DNA of 6,880 nucleotides, from positions 1 to 6,880 of the forward strand of contig VBCJ01000232.1 in assembly GCA_005884335.1 (NCBI GenBank), in the 5' to 3' direction. Origin of the DNA: Betaproteobacteria bacterium. Its GTDB lineage: Bacteria > Pseudomonadota > Gammaproteobacteria > Burkholderiales > SG8-39. Below the pieces are notes generated by a model. That model was not told the DNA's origin and did not search any database. It saw only the letters and a program-made list of their open reading frames with translations. This document shows, piece after piece, positions 1 through 5,385 of this stretch (its first letter is position 1; the number at the start of each line of letters is the position of its first letter). Both the position numbers and the translations under genes were made by a program.

Positions 1-1
1 C

Positions 2-193
2 ATGAACTGCGTGCATCAGCACTTCAACGCCGATCCGGTGAAACCCGCACGCGCGCTCGTCATGAAGCCCAAGCCGATGGTGCTGTTCATGAACCTGATG
101 TTCCAGCAGACCGTCATCCCGCGACCGAAGGAAGCGACGCCCGAGGGCGCCGGCTTCGTCCCGCGGCACTTCGAGGAAAACTACAATCACTGA
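2..193 (+). CDS. Cupin-domain protein, C-terminal part (gene begins upstream of the window)
   Basis: This is the last 63 codons of a gene whose 5' end lies outside the window. The ATG at position 2 is in frame but is almost certainly an internal methionine, because the peptide opens in the middle of cupin motif 2 (NCVHQHFN, with the metal-ligand-type His followed by the conserved Asn). The same motif occurs in the next gene as NTIHQHFN, and the similarity continues for several residues (HFNADPVKPAR against HFNASVDKPVR), so the two are neighbouring paralogues. After that the C-terminal tails differ. Family knowledge: such single-domain cupins resemble gentisate-dioxygenase-like proteins and usually bind a divalent metal. 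No specific reaction can be assigned from the fragment. The frame ends in TGA at 191-193, just before an inverted repeat. Confidence 0.8.
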   Translation: MNCVHQHFNADPVKPARALVMKPKPMVLFMNLMFQQTVIPRPKEATPEGAGFVPRHFEENYNH

Positions 194-194
194 A

Positions 195-261
195 AACCGG
201 GGACAGACCACGTTTTTCGGAGTCTTTCCCCGAGCGTAGAAAACGTGGTCTGTCCCCGGTT
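195..261. repeat. Perfect 22-bp inverted repeat, REP/RAYT-like hairpin
   Basis: The left arm (195-216) is the exact reverse complement of the right arm (240-261), with a 23-nt loop (217-239). The arm core is GGGGACAGACCACG. It begins 2 nt after the stop of the upstream cupin gene and sits between two paralogous cupin genes. From memory, very similar GGGGACAGACCACG palindromes recur in intergenic regions of many proteobacterial genomes, often linked to REP-associated Y1 (IS200-like) transposases; no such transposase gene is in this window. In RNA it would form a long GC-rich hairpin that could slow transcription or stabilise the upstream mRNA end. There is no T-tract after the right arm, so I do not call it an intrinsic terminator. 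Confidence 0.85.
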
Positions 262-275
262 AGACCCGGTTAGAC
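256..275. repeat. Two tandem copies of a 10-bp unit (CCGGTTAGAC)
   Basis: Positions 256-265 and 266-275 are identical copies of CCGGTTAGAC. The first copy overlaps the end of the right arm of the inverted repeat by six bases. A partial third unit (CCG) begins where the second ends. This looks like slippage or an insertion-edge duplication next to the palindrome. Confidence 0.7.
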
Positions 276-282
276 CGAGAAA

Positions 283-287
283 AGGAG
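283..287 (+). promoter_or_regulatory. Strong Shine-Dalgarno site for the cupin gene
   Basis: AGGAG at 283-287, within AAAGGAG, stands 6 nt before the ATG at 294. It fixes that start and is one of the best ribosome binding sites in the window. Any promoter for the downstream operon would have to lie in or before the 194-282 region; I could not recognise a convincing -10/-35 pair there. Confidence 0.75.
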
Positions 288-293
288 CGGCAC

Positions 294-908
294 ATGGCCT
301 GGAGTGAATCGAAAGCCTGGATGCGCGGCAGCGCGCACCAGAAGCTGTATCAGAGCCTGCTCGACAATGCGATGCAGGCGCCCGCGAGGAACTCAAAGCG
401 CAGGAAAATCCTGCACCCGGAGGACATGCCCTGGGAGATGTCGCGCCAGGGGCTCCTGAAGCACCTGCTGAACGAGCAGATGAACACGCGCATGGAGACG
501 GTGGACGCCTACATGCAGATCATCCCGCCGGGCAGCCGCTCGGGCAGGCACCGGCACCTGGCCGAGGAGTGCCTGTACGTGGTGGAGGGCCGGGGCTACG
601 ACCTGCACCAGGACTGCGACGTGGAGATCACCGACACGTACCACTGGAAGCCTCAAGCCGAGGTGAAGCGCTGGGAGTGGGAGGCGGGGGACGTGATCTA
701 CATTCCGCCCAACACGATCCACCAGCATTTCAACGCGAGCGTGGACAAGCCGGTGCGGCTCGTCTCGGCGATCAACCGGATCTACAAGTACTGCGGGCTG
801 AACGACCTGGAGCAGATCGAGGACGCTCCCGAGTACGATTCCAAGGTCGTGCTCACCGCCGAGCTCATCGAGAAATACCTCAAGCGCAGGATCAAGGAGC
901 CCGCGTAG
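294..908 (+). CDS. Cupin-domain protein, gentisate-dioxygenase-like
   Basis: A complete 204-residue single-domain cupin, presumably cytoplasmic, as no signal peptide is seen. Cupin motif 1 is canonical: G80, H86, H88, E92, G99 (HRHLAEECLYVVEG). Motif 2 is also canonical: G132, P138, N140, H143, N147 (GDVIYIPPNTIHQHFN). H86, H88, E92 and H143 are the expected metal ligands. The 32-residue stretch between the motifs is longer than in minimal cupins. About 75 residues precede the barrel, including HPEDMPWEMSRQG, a segment I associate with gentisate/salicylate-dioxygenase-like cupins. Full gentisate dioxygenases are bicupins of about 350 residues, so this is not a standard one. It could be a small ring-cleaving or decarboxylating enzyme, or a binding protein. 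It follows a paralogous cupin gene, and its stop lies 15 nt before SBP1, which suggests co-transcription. Confidence 0.85.
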   Translation: MAWSESKAWMRGSAHQKLYQSLLDNAMQAPARNSKRRKILHPEDMPWEMSRQGLLKHLLNEQMNTRMETVDAYMQIIPPGSRSGRHRHLAEECLYVVEGRGYDLHQDCDVEITDTYHWKPQAEVKRWEWEAGDVIYIPPNTIHQHFNASVDKPVRLVSAINRIYKYCGLNDLEQIEDAPEYDSKVVLTAELIEKYLKRRIKEPA

Positions 909-923
909 GGCCCGTCGGCCCCG

Positions 924-2051
924 ATGCGTGCCTTACCCGGGTGTTGGCTGCGCCGGCTGTCGCACCTGGCGCTCGGTGCACTCGCGGTCGCAGCGAACTT
1001 TTCGCTCGCGCAGGACCCCGCGTCTCCGACGCTTGACGAGAGCGCCGATCGCTCGGCGCGCCTTGTCGCCAATGCCAGGCGGGAGGGCTCGCTGTCCTTG
1101 TACGCATCCATGGCGGAGAAGGACCTGATCCGCCTCGTCTCGGAATTCGAACGCCGCTACGGAATCAAGGTCAACGTCTGGCGCTCGGGCAAGAACAACG
1201 TTTTGCGCAGGGCAGTCACCGAGGCGCGCGCCGGCCGCTTCGAAGTAGACGTCGTGCACAATCCCGCGCCGGAAATGGAGCTCCTGCACCGCGAGCGCCT
1301 GCTGCAGGAGGTCCGCTCGCCCTATCAGCGTGAGCTGATTCCCGAGGCCGTCGCGCCGCATCGCGAGTGGGCCGGCCCTCGCGTCTATGTTTTCGTCCAG
1401 GCCTACAACACCAGCAGGGTGAAGTCCGGGGAGCTGCCTAAAACATTCGGGGACCTGCTCGACCCGCGCTGGAAGGGACGGATCGCGGTCGAAGCGAAAG
1501 AACAGGAATGGTTTTTCACGCTGGTCCGGGAAATGGGCGAGGAGAACGGGCTGAAATTCTTCCGTGAGCTGGTAGCGAAGAACGGCCTGACCGTGCGAAA
1601 CGGAAACGCGCTGCTCAACAACCTGGTCGTCGCCGGCGAAATCCCCCTTGCGCTCACCCTCTACAGCTACCTGCCGGAACAGTCCAAGCGCAGCGGCGCG
1701 CCGATCGACTGGTTCGCGCTGCAGCCGACCGTCGCCTACACCGACGGAATCGGGGTCATGAAGCGCGCGCCGCATCCCCACGCGGCGGTCCTCTTCTACG
1801 ACTTCGTCCTCAGCGACGGCCAGGCGCTGCTCGCCGAGCTGAACCACGTCATCTCGCATCGCCGCAACGAGCGGAACCTGAGAAAATTCGACCTGAAGTT
1901 CATCGAGCTCGACGCGGTGCTCGCCGAGTATGACCGCTGGACCCGGATCTTCGAGGACACCATCTACGGCCGCGGCACCGGAGTCCCGGCGCCCACCGCG
2001 TCGCACTCGGTGAGGAGCTGCCCGAGCCGGATTGCCCGCCGGTGCGGGTGA
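924..2051 (+). CDS. Periplasmic solute-binding protein SBP1 (AfuA/iron-type ABC family), with an abnormal C-terminal tail
   Basis: A 375-residue extracellular solute-binding protein. The N-terminus is a signal peptide: basic start (R10, R11), hydrophobic core at about 12-28, likely cleavage near A29/Q30. Motifs shared with the two other SBPs here include HREWA (146-150), VQAYNT (158-163), LLDPRWKG (178-185), an LLNN...APIDWFAL block (230-267) and RAPHPHAA (281-288). Family knowledge: the AfuA/FbpA-type fold binds Fe(III), polyamines, thiamine or small organic ions. The FbpA-like adjacent Tyr pair is not evident; the corresponding stretch reads LTLYSYL. The homologous end should fall near residue 352, after FEDTIYGRG. 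The last 23 or so residues are read from Rieske-type coding DNA in the wrong frame, so the natural stop seems lost. There is no clear Shine-Dalgarno before ATG 924; the start is chosen because it gives a full signal peptide. Confidence 0.85.
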   Translation: MRALPGCWLRRLSHLALGALAVAANFSLAQDPASPTLDESADRSARLVANARREGSLSLYASMAEKDLIRLVSEFERRYGIKVNVWRSGKNNVLRRAVTEARAGRFEVDVVHNPAPEMELLHRERLLQEVRSPYQRELIPEAVAPHREWAGPRVYVFVQAYNTSRVKSGELPKTFGDLLDPRWKGRIAVEAKEQEWFFTLVREMGEENGLKFFRELVAKNGLTVRNGNALLNNLVVAGEIPLALTLYSYLPEQSKRSGAPIDWFALQPTVAYTDGIGVMKRAPHPHAAVLFYDFVLSDGQALLAELNHVISHRRNERNLRKFDLKFIELDAVLAEYDRWTRIFEDTIYGRGTGVPAPTASHSVRSCPSRIARRCG

Positions 2052-3196
2052 AGCTGCTCGGCGAATGCCTGATCGCCTTCCGCGACACCAAGGGGGGGCT
2101 CGGGCTGATCGAAGAGTTCTGCGCTCACCGGGGCGTAAGCCTGTGGTTCGGGCGCAACGAGGAAAATGGAATCCGCTGTCCCTATCACGGATGGAAATAC
2201 GACGTCACGGGCCAGTGCGTGGACCTGCCTTCGGAGCCGGAGGAGTCCGGCGTGAGGAAAGGCATCAGGCTGAAATCGTATCCGGCGATCGAGTGCGCCG
2301 GGGTGATCTGGGCCTATCTCGGCCCGGCGGACAAGAAGCCGGAGGAGCCGGCCTACGAATGGACCCGGGTGCCGCCTGCCCATCGATACGTCTCCAAGCG
2401 CCTGCAGGAATCGAATTACCTGCAGGCGATGGAAGGGGCGCTCGATTCGATTCATTCGGGCTTCCTCCACCGCCATTCGGTCGCAGACGACCCGCTGCTC
2501 AAGCGCGATCCCTCAAGCCTCGCGATGCTCCTCGCCGACCGCCACCCGAAAATCGTCCCAACGGTTTCGCCTGCCGGGCTGTACGTCGCGACGCGCCGCG
2601 ACGTGGGGACGGACCGCTACTACTGGCGGGTCACGCAGTGGCTGATGCCGTGCTTCAGCTTCTTTCCTCCCTACGGGGACAATCCCTACGGCGGCCACGC
2701 GTTCGTCCCGATCGACGACGGGCGCTGCTGGACATTCAGCATCGACTATCACCCGGGCCGGGCGCTCACCGGGGCCGAGCGCGAGGCCGCGCATTCCGGG
2801 CGCGGCATCCACGTGCCGCTGATCGAAGGCTCCTTCATCCCGGTCGCGAACAAGCGCAACGACTATCTGATCGACCGCGCGGCGCAGAAAGCCAAGAAGA
2901 CTTTTTCAGGCGTGCTCGGCGTCGGCGTCCAGGATGCCGCCATACAGGAAAGCATGGGAACGATCCAGGACCGCACCCGGGAGCATCTCGTCTCCTCGGA
3001 CAACGGCATCGTCAAGACGCGCCGCCTGCTCATGGACGCGGCGAGCGCGGTGGCGCGCGGGGACGCGCCGCCGGGCCTGGCTCCCGCCGCGCAGGGCGCC
3101 CGCGCGGTGTCGATGGTGGTGCCGCGCCAGATGAGCCTGCCCGATGCGGTTGCAATGGCGCAGAAGGACCCGGCGAAAACGGTGTCGGCGGCATGA
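2042..3196 (+). CDS. Rieske non-heme iron oxygenase, alpha subunit (phthalate-dioxygenase type), N-terminally truncated
   Basis: 384 residues counted from GTG 2042. The Rieske [2Fe-2S] ligands are C27, H29, C46 and H49 (C-x-H-x16-C-x2-H). The mononuclear iron site shows D135, H138 and H143 (D-x2-H-x4-H), with D298 in VQDAAIQESMG as the probable carboxylate ligand. The stretch QESMGTIQDRTREHLVSSD is typical of the phthalate 4,5-dioxygenase-like branch. Such proteins hydroxylate or O-demethylate aromatic acids using electrons from a separate reductase, which is not present here. GTG 2042 lies inside the conserved N-terminal strand. In-frame codons before it read HRVALGEELPEPDCPP, which is clearly Rieske sequence, but the frame closes at TGA 1931-1933 with no ATG, GTG or TTG between. 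About 30 N-terminal residues are therefore missing and activity is uncertain. GTG 2048, in a GTGA overlap with the SBP1 stop, is an alternative start. The 3' end overlaps SBP2 by 4 nt. Confidence 0.85.
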   Translation: MRVKLLGECLIAFRDTKGGLGLIEEFCAHRGVSLWFGRNEENGIRCPYHGWKYDVTGQCVDLPSEPEESGVRKGIRLKSYPAIECAGVIWAYLGPADKKPEEPAYEWTRVPPAHRYVSKRLQESNYLQAMEGALDSIHSGFLHRHSVADDPLLKRDPSSLAMLLADRHPKIVPTVSPAGLYVATRRDVGTDRYYWRVTQWLMPCFSFFPPYGDNPYGGHAFVPIDDGRCWTFSIDYHPGRALTGAEREAAHSGRGIHVPLIEGSFIPVANKRNDYLIDRAAQKAKKTFSGVLGVGVQDAAIQESMGTIQDRTREHLVSSDNGIVKTRRLLMDAASAVARGDAPPGLAPAAQGARAVSMVVPRQMSLPDAVAMAQKDPAKTVSAA

Positions 3197-4275
3197 AACC
3201 GGAGGTCGCGGCAAGCGGCATCCGGAGGCGGGCTTGGGTCGCCCTGCTCGCGCTCGCGAGTCTCGCTTCGCCTGCGTTCCTCGCGGCGCAGGAGGCGAGG
3301 GGCGTGCTCGCGAGCCTCGCCGCGTACGAGGGCGCAGACCGCCATCAGCGCCTGCTCGAAGGCGCGCGTCGCGAAGGCTTCCTCAGCCTGTATACGTCGT
3401 TCCCCCCCGAAGACGTCGCGACGCTGAACGCGGCATTCGAAAAGAAGTACGGCGTAAAAGTCCGCGCCTGGCGCGCCGCCTCGGAGAAGGTCCTGCAACG
3501 CACCGTGGCCGAAGCCCGGGCGGGGCGCGACGAAGTCGATCTGGTGGACAGCAACTCGGTGCCGCTCGAGCTCTTGCGCCGCCAGGGGCTGCTGCAGGCG
3601 GTGCGCTCGGCCTATCATGCCGACCTCATCCCGGCCGCGGTCCCTGAGCATCGCGAGTGGGCCTGGGCCCGGTTGAGCGTGTTCGTCCAGGCCTACAACA
3701 CGCGCCTTATCAGGCAGGCGGACCTGCCTGCGTCTTACGGCGACCTCCTCGATCCGCGCTGGAAAGGAAAGCTCGGCATCGAGGCCTCCGACGAGGATTG
3801 GTTTGCCGAAGTGGTGCGGAACCTCGGGGAAGAAAAGGGCCTCAAGCTGTTTCGCGACCTGGCGGCGAAAAACGGACTGTCGGTCCGAAGAGGGCACAGC
3901 CTGCTCGCGCAGATGGTGGCCTCGGGCGAAGTGCCGTTCGCGCTCACCGTTTACAATTTCACCGCCGACCAGCTCAAAGGACAAGGCGCGCCGCTCGAGT
4001 GGTTCACGCTCTCACCGGCAATCGCGCACGGCAACGGTTTCGCCGTGATCAGGCGCGCGCCGCACCCGCATGCGGCCCTGCTGTACTACGAATTCATGAT
4101 CGGCGACGACGGCCAGCGGATCCTGGCGGATCGCAAATCCGTTCCGACGAGCAAAAAGATTCGCACCGTGCTGGATCGGGGCGCGCTCAAGATCATCGAC
4201 CCGGTGCTTCTCGTCGATCAGGGCGAGCGCTGGGCGAAGCTGTACGAGGAAATCATCGTGAAGGGCAGCCGGTGA
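3193..4275 (+). CDS. Periplasmic solute-binding protein SBP2 (AfuA/iron-type ABC family)
   Basis: 360 residues from ATG 3193, which shares ATGA with the Rieske stop, so translation is probably coupled; no strong Shine-Dalgarno is seen. The signal peptide has arginines at 11-13, a hydrophobic core at about 14-31 and likely cleavage around 31-33 (FLAAQ). Family motifs are intact: HREWA (153-157), VQAYNT (165-170), LLDPRWKGKLGIEA (185-198), GEVPFALTVYNF (245-256), RAPHPHAA (288-295) and a normal C-terminal end, RWAKLYEEIIVKGSR. In a 42-residue block (238-279) it matches SBP3 at 25 positions, so it is the more divergent of the three copies. At the position where SBP1 and SBP3 have Y-x-Y it has Y-N-F, which may mean a different ligand. 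The protein should be exported to the periplasm and hand its ligand to a membrane transporter not encoded in this window. Confidence 0.92.
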   Translation: MKPEVAASGIRRRAWVALLALASLASPAFLAAQEARGVLASLAAYEGADRHQRLLEGARREGFLSLYTSFPPEDVATLNAAFEKKYGVKVRAWRAASEKVLQRTVAEARAGRDEVDLVDSNSVPLELLRRQGLLQAVRSAYHADLIPAAVPEHREWAWARLSVFVQAYNTRLIRQADLPASYGDLLDPRWKGKLGIEASDEDWFAEVVRNLGEEKGLKLFRDLAAKNGLSVRRGHSLLAQMVASGEVPFALTVYNFTADQLKGQGAPLEWFTLSPAIAHGNGFAVIRRAPHPHAALLYYEFMIGDDGQRILADRKSVPTSKKIRTVLDRGALKIIDPVLLVDQGERWAKLYEEIIVKGSR

Positions 4276-5372
4276 CCCTGCTGATCGACAACGACATCGT
4301 GCGGCGCGTGCTCAAGCCTGCGGCGGTGCGTCGCGCGCTGGAGTCGGCCTACCGGGACCTCGCCTCGGGAGAAGCCGTCTGCCGCCCGCGCATCGACATC
4401 CGCATCCCGACGCGCGATCCCGCGAAGTTCTACCAATGGGGCACCATGGAGGGAGGTTCCACCGGCGGCTATTTCGCCATCCGTATGAAATCCGACATCG
4501 TCTACGAGCGCCACTACGAGGGCGTTCGCACGCAGGAGAAATATTGCCAGCGCCCGGGGCTCTACTGCGGCCTCGTGTTCCTCACCGACGTCGAGACCGG
4601 CGCGCCGCTCGCGATCATCAACGACGGTTACCTCCAGCATCTGCGCGTCGCGGCCGACAGCGCGATCGGCGCCGACCTCATGTCGCGCGAGGACTCGCGC
4701 GCGCTCGGGATGCTCGGCTCGGGCGGCATGGCCGAATCGCACGTCGAGTCCCTTCTCGAGGTGCGGGACATCGAGCGCATCCGCGTCTACAGCCCGACGC
4801 GAGCGCACCGCGAGCGCTTCGCCGCGGAGATGGCGAAGCGTCACGCAGTCGAATGCGTCGCCTGTGACGAGCCGCGCGCGGCGTACGAGGGCGCGGACAT
4901 TCTCGCCGCCTGCACCGACTCGACGGTCCCCGTCATCCGCGGCGAGTGGCTGGCCCCCGGGATGCACGTCGTGTCAATCGGCGGGCGTCCCGACGACGCG
5001 GCGCTTGCCCGCTTCGATCGCAGGCTTCGCCTCGGCACTGCACCCGCGCCCGTCGGGCGTCCCGAGCTCGCGACTTCGGACGAGTATCTGGGGTACCTAG
5101 CGCGGCCGAAGGACCCGCGCTGGGGAGCGCATCGTATGGGCAAGCGCGCGCCCCAGGTGATCGGGCGCGGCGGCGACGTGAGCTTCGGCGACGTGGCGTC
5201 GGGACGGGAGCACGGCCGCACCTCGCGCGAGCAGATCACTTATTCGGAGCGTGGAAATATCCAGGGCGCGCAATTTTTCGCCGTGGCCGCTGCGGCCTAC
5301 GAGGCGGCGCGCCGCGAGGGGCTCGGACGCGACCTTCCCACCGATTGGTTCTTGCAGGACATAAGAGACTAG
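4272..5372 (+). CDS. Ornithine cyclodeaminase / mu-crystallin family protein
   Basis: 366 residues from GTG 4272, which overlaps the SBP2 stop as GTGA. GAAGGG (4260-4265) stands 6 nt upstream as a modest ribosome binding site. The dinucleotide-binding loop is LGMLGSGGMAESHV (145-158), followed by a Rossmann-type strand ending in YSPTRAHRERFA. RMKSD (71-75) supplies the conserved Lys of the substrate site. The C-terminus (ERGNIQGAQFF, then LPTDWFLQDIRD) is typical of a subgroup found beside catabolic genes. Members act as ornithine cyclodeaminases, alanine or N-methyl amino acid dehydrogenases, or imine reductases. The catalytic Asp of true ornithine cyclodeaminase, expected just after IGG, seems to be replaced: the sequence reads SIGGRPDDAA (R239). 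I therefore infer a reductase or dehydrogenase of the family rather than a cyclodeaminase. The long frame upstream of GTG 4272 is the SBP2 gene read out of frame. Confidence 0.88.
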   Translation: MTLLIDNDIVRRVLKPAAVRRALESAYRDLASGEAVCRPRIDIRIPTRDPAKFYQWGTMEGGSTGGYFAIRMKSDIVYERHYEGVRTQEKYCQRPGLYCGLVFLTDVETGAPLAIINDGYLQHLRVAADSAIGADLMSREDSRALGMLGSGGMAESHVESLLEVRDIERIRVYSPTRAHRERFAAEMAKRHAVECVACDEPRAAYEGADILAACTDSTVPVIRGEWLAPGMHVVSIGGRPDDAALARFDRRLRLGTAPAPVGRPELATSDEYLGYLARPKDPRWGAHRMGKRAPQVIGRGGDVSFGDVASGREHGRTSREQITYSERGNIQGAQFFAVAAAAYEAARREGLGRDLPTDWFLQDIRD

Positions 5373-5379
5373 GAAAGAG
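5371..5379 (+). promoter_or_regulatory. Ribosome binding site for SBP3
   Basis: AGGAAAGAG overlaps the last two bases of the preceding stop codon (TAG, 5370-5372) and ends 6 nt before ATG 5386. The 13-nt gap leaves no room for a promoter, so SBP3 depends on upstream transcription or a promoter inside the cyclodeaminase-family gene. Confidence 0.6.
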
Positions 5380-5385
5380 ACCACC

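Noticed and set aside
195..261. Intrinsic terminator after the first cupin gene
   Set aside because: The stem is strong but no run of T follows the right arm, and the 23-nt loop is large; a repeat element explains it better.
933..2006. Long minus-strand open frame (357 codons) opposite SBP1
   Set aside because: It is the antisense shadow of a GC-rich gene; the product is Arg/Val/Gly-rich with no recognisable domain, and the + strand frame is a clear family member.
1934..2041. A CTG start at 1937 or 2018 to lengthen the Rieske protein
   Set aside because: Codons 1937 to about 1990 encode nothing Rieske-like and belong to SBP1 in another frame; CTG starts are rare and no ribosome binding site supports either.
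2863..3984. Minus-strand open frame (373 codons) spanning the Rieske 3' end and SBP2
   Set aside because: It crosses two well-supported + strand genes and has low-complexity composition and no motif.
2032..4275. A 747-residue + strand reading that would fuse a long N-terminal region to SBP2
   Set aside because: The first 387 codons are the Rieske gene read in the wrong frame; the signal peptide at ATG 3193 marks the true start.
3657..5372. A 571-residue reading that would extend the cyclodeaminase-family gene upstream
   Set aside because: The extension is SBP2 coding DNA out of frame; GTG 4272 gives the normal family length and N-terminus.
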